64,000 nt of DNA from Microvirga rosea (GTDB lineage Bacteria > Pseudomonadota > Alphaproteobacteria > Rhizobiales > Beijerinckiaceae), in NCBI RefSeq assembly GCF_020595095.1, contig NZ_JAJDOP010000005.1:372001-436000 (forward strand), written 5' to 3'. Both the position numbers and the translations under genes were made by a program. Below the pieces are notes generated by a model, which was not told the DNA's origin, ran no database searches, and saw only the letters and a program-made list of their open reading frames with translations. Positions 8,023-16,927 of this stretch are shown piece by piece (position 1 is the first letter of the stretch; each line of letters starts with the position of its first letter).

Positions 8023-9237
8023 TCAGTCCAAGAGATCCCTGCACGCCTCGTGGATCCGTGCCAGTGCTTGCGTCAGGACTTCGGTCGATGCTGCGTAGGA
8101 GATGCGAAAGAAGGGAGACATTCCGAATGCAGCACCTGGCACCACTGCAACGCCACGGTCCAGCAGGTAATCGACGAAGTCCCCGTCTGATCTGATCGTC
8201 TGCCCTGTGGAGGTTTTCTTTCCAATGGTGGCTGCGCAACTCGCGAACACGTAGAAGGCTCCGTCGGGAACATCGCAACTCAGGCCGGGGGACTTGTTGA
8301 TCTGATCCACGACCAGATCGCGGCGCTGCTTGAAGATCTCATTGTTGTTGTGCATGAAGCCGCGGCTGCCATTGAGGGCTTCGACTGCCGCCCACTGGCT
8401 GATGGTGGATGTCGAAGTCGTCGACTGTGACTGAAGGTTGGACACCGCCGAGACAACGTGAGTCGGACCAGCGACGAAGCCAACCCGCCATCCCGTCATG
8501 CAGTAGCCCTTGGATAGCCCGTTGACGATGAGCGTACGTTCATGCAGCTCCGGCGCGACCGCGTTGATCGGCTGCGATGCTTCGGCGCCGTATACGAGGT
8601 GCTCGTAGATATGATCGTAGATGATGCCGACATGCGGATGCCGCGCCAGGACCTCCGCCAGTCTGCGTTGCTCGACAGCGGAATAGATCGCTCCTGTCGG
8701 ATTGGAGGGAGAGCAGAGAACCAGCCACTTCGTGCTTGGCGTGATTGCTGCATCCAAGGCCTCGGGCGTGAGCTTGTACCTGGACCCCCGGCCGCAAGGG
8801 ACGATGACTGGCGTCCCACCAGCAATTCGGGCGATATCGACATAGGACACCCAATAGGGCGCAGGGACGATGACCTCATCTCCCGGATCGAGCGTTGCCA
8901 ACATCACGTTGAAGAGTGACTGCTTCGCACCACAGCCGACTGAAATCTGATCAGAACGGTAGTCAAGATTGTTGTCACGCTTGAGCTTTCCGGCGATGGC
9001 GTCCCGCAGCTCGGGCAGGCCAGCAGGAGCGGCATATCGCGTCAAGCCTCGATCTATGGCACGCTTGGCCGCGTCCGCGATGTGCCCGGGTGTATCGAAA
9101 TCCGGCTCGCCGGCTGCAAGTCCGATCACATCCTTGCCAGCCCTCTGCAAAGCCTGCGCCTTAAAGGTCGTAGCAACTGTCGCAGAGGGCGGAACGGCAG
9201 CAAGCCGCTTAGAGGTACGGATCAATTCCTGCTCCAT
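8023..9237 (-). CDS. Class I/II aminotransferase (aspartate aminotransferase fold)
   Basis: 404 residues, the usual length for the AspC/AatA-type Igamma subgroup. Pyridoxal-phosphate site: Lys243 in NGLSKGYCMTGWRVG, Asn179 in SPSNPTG, Asp208 in IIYDH. The C-terminal Arg of FFRISYA should bind the substrate carboxylate. It transfers an amino group between an amino acid and a 2-oxo acid in the cytoplasm. It is the last gene of the minus-strand operon AapJ-AapQM-CitE-aminotransferase, 35 bp after the CitE-like gene. In that setting it probably deaminates the imported amino acid. Exact substrate specificity cannot be read from the sequence. Confidence 0.88.
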   Translation of the reverse strand: MEQELIRTSKRLAAVPPSATVATTFKAQALQRAGKDVIGLAAGEPDFDTPGHIADAAKRAIDRGLTRYAAPAGLPELRDAIAGKLKRDNNLDYRSDQISVGCGAKQSLFNVMLATLDPGDEVIVPAPYWVSYVDIARIAGGTPVIVPCGRGSRYKLTPEALDAAITPSTKWLVLCSPSNPTGAIYSAVEQRRLAEVLARHPHVGIIYDHIYEHLVYGAEASQPINAVAPELHERTLIVNGLSKGYCMTGWRVGFVAGPTHVVSAVSNLQSQSTTSTSTISQWAAVEALNGSRGFMHNNNEIFKQRRDLVVDQINKSPGLSCDVPDGAFYVFASCAATIGKKTSTGQTIRSDGDFVDYLLDRGVAVVPGAAFGMSPFFRISYAASTEVLTQALARIHEACRDLLD

Positions 9238-9272
9238 ATATTAACAGTTGATATAGACATGCAATGCTCCCC

Positions 9273-10121
9273 TCAGGAAACCTCTGCATTCGCGAGAATG
9301 CGCTCCGCTCCACGAATAACCGGCTTCTCAATTAGCTTGCCGTCCACGACGGCCAGTCCCGTAGTGCTTTCCTGAAACGCGGCAATCACCCGCCGAGCAT
9401 AATCGACTTCCTCTGGAGTGGGGGAAAAGACGTTGTGGATCGTCTGAATATGGGTGGGATGGATAAGTGCCTTCCCGGTAAAGCCGAGTTCTGCGCTACG
9501 TTGCGATTCCCGCCGCAGTCCCTCCTCGTCGTCGATCGTGAGGTACGGCACATCGAGCACGTCTATCTCAGCACGGGCCGCCGCGTGAACAATGCGCGAG
9601 CGAGCGTAGAAGAGTGCGTCCCATGTCGGACGCACGCGCAGCTCCGCCGAGAGATCGACTGCCCCGATGAATAAGGCCACAACGGACCGATCTGCCTGGG
9701 CGATCGCGGCAACATTCTCCAGGCCTTCCGCCGTCTCGATAATGACGTAGATCCCGACCTCCTCCGGACGGTGACGGAGCAAGTCCGCTACGAGACGGAC
9801 CTCGTCAGCGGTACGAACTTTCGTCAGAACGATCGCGTCTGGTAGGGTCTCCAGCTTCAACAACGCATTCAAATCCGCTAGCCCTTCAGGGGTGCGGACG
9901 CTGTTGATGCGCAATGCCTTCTCGGCCTTGGCCGCGCGGTACTCGTGATACAACGGCAGAGAGAGATCCCGCGCCTCGTCCTTCCGAGCCGGGGCAACTG
10001 CATCTTCAATGTCAATGCAGACTACGTCGGCACCGGTTTCCAGCGCCTTGGCGAAGCGGTCAGGCCTGAGGCCTGGTACGAACAGAAAGCTGCGACGCCG
10101 ACGTGTGTACAGGCTGCTCAT
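9273..10121 (-). CDS. CitE-like HpcH/HpaI-family lyase or acyl-CoA hydrolase
   Basis: 282 residues from MSSLYTRRRRSFLFVPG. Motifs of the citrate-lyase-beta/malyl-CoA-lyase TIM barrel are present: CIDIEDAV (36-42), substrate-binding Arg71 in LRINS, metal ligands Glu129 in IIETAEG and Asp156 in GAVDLS. Relatives cleave or hydrolyse citryl- or malyl-type CoA esters using Mg2+. Length and motifs do not separate lyase from (3S)-malyl-CoA thioesterase activity. I chose the ATG at 10121 because GGAG lies 9 nt before it. An in-frame ATG at 10145 overlaps the permease stop as ATGA and would add eight residues. It sits between transporter and aminotransferase, so it likely processes the carbon skeleton left after transamination. 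Confidence 0.82.
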   Translation of the reverse strand: MSSLYTRRRRSFLFVPGLRPDRFAKALETGADVVCIDIEDAVAPARKDEARDLSLPLYHEYRAAKAEKALRINSVRTPEGLADLNALLKLETLPDAIVLTKVRTADEVRLVADLLRHRPEEVGIYVIIETAEGLENVAAIAQADRSVVALFIGAVDLSAELRVRPTWDALFYARSRIVHAAARAEIDVLDVPYLTIDDEEGLRRESQRSAELGFTGKALIHPTHIQTIHNVFSPTPEEVDYARRVIAAFQESTTGLAVVDGKLIEKPVIRGAERILANAEVS

Positions 10122-10141
10122 GGTCAGTTTCTCCATCAGGA

Positions 10142-12307
10142 TCATCGGGATTGGGACGGGCGTGTCCGCAGGTGCTCCGCATACAACGAGAGGCCGAAGC
10201 AGACAGTGAAATAGAAGGCTGCGACGAAGACATAGACTTCGAACGTGTAAGGATGCCAGGTGGTATCCGCGATGGCGGCTTTGGCCGCACTCAGCAGATC
10301 AAATACGCCGATCACCAGAACAAGGGACGTGTCCTTGACGGCACCGATCACCGTTCCGACGGTTGGTGGCAGGGAGATGCGGAAAGCCTGGGGCCACACG
10401 ACTAGCCGAAATCCAAGCCAACGGCTTAACCCAAGTGACCGCGCCCCCTCGACCTGGCCTGGTAGCACTGCGGAAAGCGCTGCACGCCACGTTTCCGCAA
10501 GGTTTGCAGCCGCATGAAGAGTGAGCGCGGCAAGCACCAGGAAGACCTTCCCGATTTCAAGCCCGCCAAGCACGAGGGGCAAGACGGATACCGTCACGAA
10601 TAGCAAAAGGACCAGTGGCACGCCCCGTACTGTTTCGATGACCGCGGTCGCTGGCGCGCGAAGCAGAGCGGACGACGATTTGCGAGCAACCGCCAGCGGG
10701 AGCGCTAGCATCGCGGCGAAAAGGATCGAGTAGACGGCCAGCAAGATCGTGACGGCCAAGCCGCCCCATGTCGCGATAGGGGCAGGTGGTTGCCCGACGA
10801 CAGTGCCATGCAGGATCAGCGGAGCGGCCATGATCGGCGGAACCGACAGCCACGGCCGCCAGAGCGCCGAAATGCGTGGGGCTAACATCAAGAGAAGACC
10901 TAAGATGATAAGCACCATCGCGACGACCGCGCGGGGCCGCGCACTCGCTGGCAATGTGCCAAATATCAAGAGATTCCACTTGTCGTGGATAACTGCCCAA
11001 CATGCTCCCGTGGCTCCGGAGCAGGCCTGAGCACTCCCGGTCCAAACTGCGTCGACAATCGCCCAGTCAATCACCCTGAAGATCAGAAGAGCCGCCACGA
11101 GGCCAAGCGCTGCCTGGATTAGCCTCTGCTGCAGCGACCCGGGTCGTGGCGGGAGGCGGGAGAGCCGTTCGCCCAGGCGTTCTGTCAGATCTCCGGTGAA
11201 ACCCCATATTTTTGATCGGGCGTCGTACCAGTCACTCGCGCTCGCAACTGCCACGCTGAGCAGCAGGTAGGCTCCAACCGCAATGGCACCCGCTTCGATG
11301 GCCTGACCGGTCTGATTGATCACTGTGTTGATCACTGCGATCAGATCGGGGTAGCCGATTGCGACGGCGAGGGAGCAGTTCTTGATGAGCGCCAAGTACT
11401 GATTGGTCAAAGGTGGTATGGCGAGTCGGCGTACGTACGGAGCCGCGACGCAGTAAATAGTCTGCCATCGCCCGAGTCCGAGAGCGTAGGAAGCCTCGAT
11501 CTGTCCGGTCGGGAGCGCTAGAACAGCCGCCCGCGCGACCTCGGCGATATAGGCGCCATGGAAGAGGATCAGCCCGAAGGTCAGGGCAGCAAGCTCGGGG
11601 CTGAGCGTCTGGCCGCCGGCAAGGGATAATCCACGACGAGCCGGAAACTCAAGAACTGGACTGGGCAGCAGTACGCACGCCGCGAGTGTGGCACCCAGCA
11701 GGAACAGCCAAGCGAGCGTCCTGCGCTTACGGCCGAGCGCAACGAACAGCACGATCCCGACAATGGCCAGCACAAGCCATGCCGCGCCACCGACGACACC
11801 AGGGACCGCCAATCCGCGATTCGATAAGATTATGCCTGGAAGCGGCTCGAAGGCCTCCCGCGCAGAAGGCAACTTCAGCAGCAGGCCATACCAAACGAAG
11901 AACTGAAGCAGGACCGGCGTGTTGCGAAAGAGCTCGATATAGGATGACGCTACCGCCCTAATAGGTCGCGGGGCGAACGAGCGTATGAGAGCGACGATTG
12001 CGCCCAATACCGTTGCGAACGGTATCGAGAGCGCGGCGACGAGTGCCGTATTGGCAAGCCCCGCGAGGATGACCGCTAGATAAGGATCATCCGGTCCGAC
12101 GGGAAACAAGCTTTCTGCGATCTGAAAGCCCGAGGGTTGGAAAAGGAAGCCGAACCCGCTTCGAATGCCGCGAGCAGCAAGGGCGTCGCCGATGACTCCG
12201 ACAATGAGAACGATAAGGGCGATGGTGGCGCCGGCCAAAAGGACCGAGCCACCAAGCCGGGCAACTCGAGGATCGCCCGGCCCCTCCAATAAGGTGAACG
12301 CTCTCAC
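10142..12307 (-). CDS. Fused AapQ-AapM amino-acid ABC permease
   Basis: 721 residues in one frame that contain two complete permeases. Residues 1-385 match AapQ: EAA loop around 255-285 (EVARAAVLALPTGQIEASYA) and TNQYLALIKNCSLAVAIGYP at 301-320. Residues 390-721 match AapM: the characteristic GACWAVIHDKWNLLIFG at 434-450, EAA loop around 604-634 (AETWRAALSAVLPGQVEGAR) and GAVKDTSLVLVIGVFD at 655-670. In known Aap systems (general L-amino-acid uptake) Q and M are separate genes of roughly 400 and 385 codons. Here a short linker (about 371-395, RLSRLPPRPGSLQQR) joins them. GTG start at 12307 with AGAGGAAGG upstream. Located in the inner membrane. The fusion would give a single-chain channel needing an ATPase encoded elsewhere. 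Confidence 0.88.
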   Translation of the reverse strand: MRAFTLLEGPGDPRVARLGGSVLLAGATIALIVLIVGVIGDALAARGIRSGFGFLFQPSGFQIAESLFPVGPDDPYLAVILAGLANTALVAALSIPFATVLGAIVALIRSFAPRPIRAVASSYIELFRNTPVLLQFFVWYGLLLKLPSAREAFEPLPGIILSNRGLAVPGVVGGAAWLVLAIVGIVLFVALGRKRRTLAWLFLLGATLAACVLLPSPVLEFPARRGLSLAGGQTLSPELAALTFGLILFHGAYIAEVARAAVLALPTGQIEASYALGLGRWQTIYCVAAPYVRRLAIPPLTNQYLALIKNCSLAVAIGYPDLIAVINTVINQTGQAIEAGAIAVGAYLLLSVAVASASDWYDARSKIWGFTGDLTERLGERLSRLPPRPGSLQQRLIQAALGLVAALLIFRVIDWAIVDAVWTGSAQACSGATGACWAVIHDKWNLLIFGTLPASARPRAVVAMVLIILGLLLMLAPRISALWRPWLSVPPIMAAPLILHGTVVGQPPAPIATWGGLAVTILLAVYSILFAAMLALPLAVARKSSSALLRAPATAVIETVRGVPLVLLLFVTVSVLPLVLGGLEIGKVFLVLAALTLHAAANLAETWRAALSAVLPGQVEGARSLGLSRWLGFRLVVWPQAFRISLPPTVGTVIGAVKDTSLVLVIGVFDLLSAAKAAIADTTWHPYTFEVYVFVAAFYFTVCFGLSLYAEHLRTRPSQSR

Positions 12308-12329
12308 GGGTTCAGCCTTCCTCTAGCTC

Positions 12330-13361
12330 TTACTGGAAAGGCGGTGAGTAGAGGAGCCCGCCATCGCTCCAGAGTCGGTTATGGCCGCGACTGAGCTTTA
12401 AGGGAGTTTCCGGGCCGAGATTCCGGTTCCAGATCTCTGCATAGTTTCCGACGGCCTTGATCGCCCGATAGGCCCACGCATCATCCAACCCGAACGACTT
12501 TCCGAGCCCAGTTTCAACTCCTAGGAGGCGCCGCGTCTCGGCGCTCTTCTCGTTTCGCTTCTCATCGATATTTTGCCGCGTGATTCCCAGCTCTTCTGCT
12601 GCGATCAAAGCATTCAACGTCCAGCGGGCAATGGCTGCAAAGTTGGGATCGTCCTGGCGTACGGCCGGCGCAAGCGGCGATTTGGTAATCCGCTCCGGCA
12701 GGATCACGAAGTCATCGGGATTGGGTGCCCGCGCAGCGCGGCTTGCAGAAAGTGTCGATGCATCCGACAGGTAGACGTCGCAACGGCCCGCGTAGAAAGC
12801 CTGCTCAAGTTCAACGAGATTCTCGATGACGACAGGTCGGAAAGTGAGATTGTTTGCTTTGAAATAGTCGACGAGATTCTGCTCGTTGACCGAACCCGGC
12901 TGGACGCAAACTTGTGCACCATTGAGTTCTTTGGCGCTGCTCACACCGAGCTTCTTCGGAACGAGAAAGCCCTGTCCGTCGTAAAAGATGATGCCCGTAA
13001 AGGTGACACCGAGCCCCGCGTCACGGCTTGCCGTAACCGTAGTGTTACGGGAGAGAACATCAACCTCCTTCGACTGCAGCGCCGTAAAACGTTGTTGCGA
13101 ACTCAATGGAACGAAGCGGACTTTTTTCGCGTCACTGAGCACAGCAGCAGCAAGCGCGCGGCAATAATCTGTATCGAGCCCGTTCCACTCGCCGTTGCCG
13201 TCTGCCAGCGATAATCCGGCCGATCCCTGACTTACGCCGCAGATCAACTCACCCCGCGCCTTGATCGCCTCGACTGTGGTTCCCGCCCATGCGGACCCAT
13301 TCGCAACACATGCGAAAGCTGTTGCCGCCAAAGTGAGACGCGACAGTAATCCTAATGGCAT
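12330..13361 (-). CDS. AapJ-type amino-acid-binding protein
   Basis: 343 residues. Signal peptide at 1-26 (MPLGLLSRLTLAATAFACVA...AWA), then a type II periplasmic binding protein: ARGELICGVSQGSAGLSLAD, DGNGEWNGLDTDYCRALAAA, and VDVLSRNTTVTASRD. These are hallmark segments of AapJ/BztA general amino-acid-binding proteins. It should capture amino acids in the periplasm and deliver them to the AapQM fusion, whose gene follows after 22 bp. The ATG at 13361 is chosen because it begins the signal peptide and has GGAAAGG upstream. An in-frame start at 13421 adds 20 residues with no signal character. No AapP ATPase gene follows in this operon. Confidence 0.88.
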   Translation of the reverse strand: MPLGLLSRLTLAATAFACVANGSAWAGTTVEAIKARGELICGVSQGSAGLSLADGNGEWNGLDTDYCRALAAAVLSDAKKVRFVPLSSQQRFTALQSKEVDVLSRNTTVTASRDAGLGVTFTGIIFYDGQGFLVPKKLGVSSAKELNGAQVCVQPGSVNEQNLVDYFKANNLTFRPVVIENLVELEQAFYAGRCDVYLSDASTLSASRAARAPNPDDFVILPERITKSPLAPAVRQDDPNFAAIARWTLNALIAAEELGITRQNIDEKRNEKSAETRRLLGVETGLGKSFGLDDAWAYRAIKAVGNYAEIWNRNLGPETPLKLSRGHNRLWSDGGLLYSPPFQ

Positions 13362-13719
13362 ATCGTAGGCCTTTCCGTCAGTTATGGTCTCGACTTCCGT
13401 ACAAACGCAGAACCTTTTCACTCACTGCGGAGTGTAGGTCCGAGGAGTCGACGAACACATGAAGCTTAGCCGTGGAGATCATTATGTCAAACGTATTGTC
13501 CTAAAAAAAGAACAAATACTGGTATAACGGATGAACCATCGTATCGGAGAGATGGGTACGAGTTCGCGGTAGGTTGCCCACAACAGTACTGCTGAACCAA
13601 AATGGAGGGTCAGAATCTCTTATTAATGAAGCCATTCAGGGGTGAGGAATTCCGCCAAACGCATCGCATCAGAAGGTTGAGTGGCACTCAGATCAGTGAC
13701 TTTGAAACCTTGAGAAGAA
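13362..13719. other. Non-coding stretch upstream of the Aap operon
   Basis: About 360 AT-richer bases carrying the presumed promoter of the Aap operon (reading left). No gene is convincing on either strand, and no inverted repeat stood out. Confidence 0.45.
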
Positions 13720-14355
13720 TGGGATCTGAGAAGTGATGTATGCTGGCGGGCCGTGGAGTCCCATTACATTATTACAACAGTTCCGCTGATCGACGCCCTC
13801 GATCAGCAGGGTCAGCTCGAGGTGCTGCTCGACCGGACGAAACCACTGGTCCCGGCGGATTGCCAGCATCTCCATCCGCTGCTCTTTACACCTTTCCGCG
13901 ATGCCTCGCAGCAGGGCTCGCGGTTCTGACGGGCAGGACAGAAGGAGGGCGCTTATTACACAGCCGAACAGGTCGAGACGGTAATTGCAGAGCTGGCGTT
14001 TATCGTCTCTTGTTCTTTGCCGAGGCTCTCGAGATGCGGATCTCATAAGGCTTTGCCGAGTACACTGCTTTTTTCGGTGACGATTGCGACCGCATCGTCG
14101 ATATCATCGGAAGCGCCGATGCCGCCCTCACCCATCTCAGCTATTATAGCGCCACACAGGCATTCGCGGACGCGCCAGAGCGGCTAGGCCTCGGGATTCG
14201 GGCGACCTCCGTGTGGTGCCCAACGCGGAGCCCCGGACCCGGCAGAGCTGGCACATGCGTGTCACCCAGTTGAGCGTACAAGCAATATGCGAGAGCCCCA
14301 GGGCTGCACCCAGTTTACGCCCGAGGTCATTGCAGCGGATCCAAGCGTGGCCACT
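13720..14355 (+). pseudogene. RES-domain toxin gene, decayed
   Basis: Pieces of one RES-domain protein are readable in order but in different frames. From about 13741: CWRAVESHYIITTVPLIDAL, then VLLDRTKPLVPADCQHLHPL and FTPFRDASQQGSRF, which ends at a TGA at about 13927. RAGQKEGAYYTAEQVETVIA follows directly. After a frameshift near 14000 come YRLLFFAEALEMRIS, a stop, GFAEYTAFFGDDCDRIVDII and SYYSATQAFADAPERLGLGI. In a third frame comes RQSWHMRVTQLSVQAICESP. This is the normal order of the RES fold, the NAD-consuming toxin of Xre-RES toxin-antitoxin pairs. At least two stops and two frameshifts make it non-functional. No Xre antitoxin partner is seen next to it. Confidence 0.82.
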
Positions 14356-14543
14356 TTCAGTTGGAACCGGGCACCTCGGACCTTTCCGTGTTGCTCTGAA
14401 TCGCCGAAAATGCTCCCTCTTTTGTATAATCGTGTTTCTTCACGCGAACCGGTACCCATCTCGCCCGAAAACGCTCTAAGAGAGCAGCCTGAACGGCGCC
14501 CCGGCGCCTGCCCTCGCGCTCCATCACTGAGGCACGCTCGCCC

Positions 14544-15497
14544 ATGTCCGATTATCTACCTCTTCATGAAGCCGTCATTCCGGAACTGCCGAACTACTAT
14601 CGCGGCAAAGTGCGCGAGAACTACGATCTATCCGATGGCAGGCGCATCCTGATCTCGACCGATCGCCTTTCTGCCTTCGACCGTGCGATCGCCTCGATCC
14701 CTCTGAAGGGCCAGGTTCTGACGCAGACAGCGCGCTACTGGTTCGAGCAGACCGCCGATATCTGCCCCAACCACGTCGTCGAGTATCCCGACCCCAATGT
14801 CGTGGTCGGCAAGCGCCTCGAGATCCTGCCGGTCGAAGTCATTGTGCGCGGCTACCTGGCAGGTACGACCGGAACCTCAATCCTGACACTCTACAAGAAG
14901 GGTCAGCGCGAAATGTACGGCATTACCTTGCCGGACGGACTGCGCGACAATCAGGAGCTGCCGCAGGCGATCATCACGCCGACAAGCAAGGCCTTCGAAG
15001 GCGGCCATGACGAGCCTCTCTCCGAACGCCAGATTATCGAGGGTGGACTGCTGACGCAGAAGGAATGGGACACAGTTACGGCTTACGCCCTCGCACTCTT
15101 CGCTCGCGGCCAGAAGCTCGCCCGCGAGCGCGGTCTTATTCTCGCGGACACCAAATATGAGTTCGGCACCGACGGCGAGGGCCGCATCGTCCTCGCGGAC
15201 GAGATCCACACGCCGGATTCGAGCCGCTACTGGTTCGCCGAAAGCTTTTCCGAGCGCTTCGCCGCAGGTGAGAAGCCCGAATCCTTCGACAAGGACTTCG
15301 TGCGCAACTGGGTGATCGCCCGCTGCGACCCCTATAAGGAAGCGCTGCCGCCGATCCCGCAGGACTTGATCGACCAGACTTCGGCGGTCTATGTCCGCGC
15401 CTTCGAGACGATTACCGGGCAGCCCTTTGCCTATCCCCCAAAGGGCGAGGATCCGGTGCCCCGGATCAGACGCAACTTAGCGCCGTATTTTCCATAA
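14544..15497 (+). CDS. purC: SAICAR synthetase (phosphoribosylaminoimidazole-succinocarboxamide synthase)
   Basis: 317 residues. PurC joins CAIR and aspartate with ATP to make SAICAR in purine biosynthesis. The sequence shows the nucleotide loop [11 protein letters not shown] near 20-30, [23 protein letters not shown], and the signature LADTKYEFG. The length fits the longer PurC form of alphaproteobacteria and fungi (about 300) rather than the 240-residue E. coli type. The gene stands alone, plus strand, between a dead RES gene and unrelated operons. A TTGTATAAT extended -10-like box lies about 110 bp upstream of the ATG. Because it is a housekeeping gene while its surroundings are accessory, it may be a second, longer PurC copy beside the short form typical of the pur cluster, which is an inference. 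Confidence 0.93.
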   Translation: MSDYLPLHEAVIPELPNYYRGKVRENYDLSDGRRILISTDRLSAFDRAIASIPLKGQVLTQTARYWFEQTADICPNHVVEYPDPNVVVGKRLEILPVEVIVRGYLAGTTGTSILTLYKKGQREMYGITLPDGLRDNQELPQAIITPTSKAFEGGHDEPLSERQIIEGGLLTQKEWDTVTAYALALFARGQKLARERGLILADTKYEFGTDGEGRIVLADEIHTPDSSRYWFAESFSERFAAGEKPESFDKDFVRNWVIARCDPYKEALPPIPQDLIDQTSAVYVRAFETITGQPFAYPPKGEDPVPRIRRNLAPYFP

Positions 15498-15584
15498 ATG
15501 GCGTCATCCTTGTTGTAGCAGCTCAGTTTTATAAGTCACGCCCGGGTAACATGGTTGCCCCTTACTTGTTGGACTTTTGGACCA

Positions 15585-15929
15585 ATGAGCATCGTGAATC
15601 CCTTCGTCGTGCTTATTGCATTGCTGTCGCGGCCCATCCGGCAGAGGATGACCTATGCTAAGAACTTAGTGCCGTTCGCCACTACGATGGTCGGAACAAT
15701 CTGGGCATTCGTGCTGACGGGTGAGTGGAAAGGCTTCTTGGAGGCTACCATTGCAGGTCGCGCGCTCAACCGCATTCTTGGGCTTTCAAGTCTGCAGACT
15801 GTCCAGATCGCTTGGATTCGGCCCGGGTTTTACGTCGGCCGGCTTAACCCGGTCTCAGTGTACCTCTATCCAGCGCTGCTGATCAGGTTCAGCCCCAGCC
15901 GGACTCAATCGCCTCAGTTTCCCTCATAA
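15585..15929 (+). CDS. Small hydrophobic reading frame, doubtful
   Basis: A frame of 114 codons from MSIVNPFVVLIALLSRPI. The first half has one plausible membrane helix (NLVPFATTMVGTIWAFVLTG); the second half has no recognisable motif. No clear ribosome site precedes the ATG and I do not recognise a family. It fills part of the 520-base gap between purC and the peptide-ABC operon, and could be a remnant of a membrane protein rather than a gene. The rest of the gap shows nothing. Confidence 0.22.
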   Translation: MSIVNPFVVLIALLSRPIRQRMTYAKNLVPFATTMVGTIWAFVLTGEWKGFLEATIAGRALNRILGLSSLQTVQIAWIRPGFYVGRLNPVSVYLYPALLIRFSPSRTQSPQFPS

Positions 15930-16021
15930 CAGAACCGGTCCGCGATCAGTCCCGCAACTCGACAGCATCCTCGGTGCGCTCTCTGATCTCCTCAGCCTTC
16001 GACAAGCCAATCAGTGAGAGG

Positions 16022-16927
16022 TCAGGCGGGACATCGGGTGAAGTGGTTCGGCCCGACCTCAACGACACGATTCTGAAGATGTCGGGCTTCTCTGCGGATC
16101 GTCTCCACCTCGCGTGGATCAAGCCGAGCGCCGGGATTGTCGAAGCGAATCTCGGGATTGGGCACGGCTGACAGGAGAAGCCGCGTGTAGGGATGCTGCG
16201 GATTGGTCAGCACCTGATCGACCGCGCCCCACTCGACGATTTGGCCTGCATACATCACCAGGATATCTTCGGCTACATACCGGGCAGTCGCGAGGTCGTG
16301 GGTGATGTAGAGCAGGGCGACCCCGATGTCTCGCTTCATCTCGTTGAGCAGGTTCAGGATACCTAACCGTACTGAAACATCCAGCATCGAAGTCGGCTCA
16401 TCGGCGACGATGACCTGGGCGCCCACGGCCAGCGTCCTGGCGATGTTGACGCGTTGACGCTGCCCACCAGACAGCTCATGCGGGTGTTTACGCGCGACGG
16501 TGCCGGGATCAAGCTCTACGCGCCGCAAGAGATCGGCAATCGTCTCGTCGGCTGCCCTACCCTTGACATGCGGCTGGCCGAGCGCGAGGGGACGCCGAAG
16601 GATGTAATCCACCGTATGCGCAGGATTAAGCGATGCAAAGGGGTCCTGAAAGATCATCTGGACGGCACGCCGGTACTCTTTAGGACACACCGATCCTGTG
16701 TCGGTAGCATCGTTGCCGCGAAACAGAAGCCTTCCGCTGTCGGGCTGATACTCGCGCATGACAATCCGGGCGCAAGTGGTCTTCCCGCTGCCGGATTCCC
16801 CGACCAGCGCGACAGTTCGACCTGGATGCAACGCGCAGGAGATGTCATGGGCTGCCCGCACGGCTTTCTCACCATGTCCGAAGAATTTGCTCACGCACTC
16901 AAGTGCGATGATCGGCTCCTGTGCCAT
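16022..16927 (-). CDS. Peptide/oligosaccharide ABC transporter ATPase (DppF/OppF type)
   Basis: 301 residues from MAQEPIIALECVSKFFG. Walker A ALVGESGSGKTTCAR, Q-loop MIFQDPFASLNP, signature LSGGQRQR, Walker B VIVADEPTSMLD and the switch His in YITHD are all present. The C-terminal oligopeptide-transporter extension ends ...VEVGPNHFTRCPA. Its start ATG shares one base with the stop of the DppD-like gene (TGATG). It is the last gene of the seven-gene operon that begins with the GNAT gene at 22923. It powers import by the two permeases together with the DppD-like partner. Confidence 0.88.
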   Translation of the reverse strand: MAQEPIIALECVSKFFGHGEKAVRAAHDISCALHPGRTVALVGESGSGKTTCARIVMREYQPDSGRLLFRGNDATDTGSVCPKEYRRAVQMIFQDPFASLNPAHTVDYILRRPLALGQPHVKGRAADETIADLLRRVELDPGTVARKHPHELSGGQRQRVNIARTLAVGAQVIVADEPTSMLDVSVRLGILNLLNEMKRDIGVALLYITHDLATARYVAEDILVMYAGQIVEWGAVDQVLTNPQHPYTRLLLSAVPNPEIRFDNPGARLDPREVETIRREARHLQNRVVEVGPNHFTRCPA

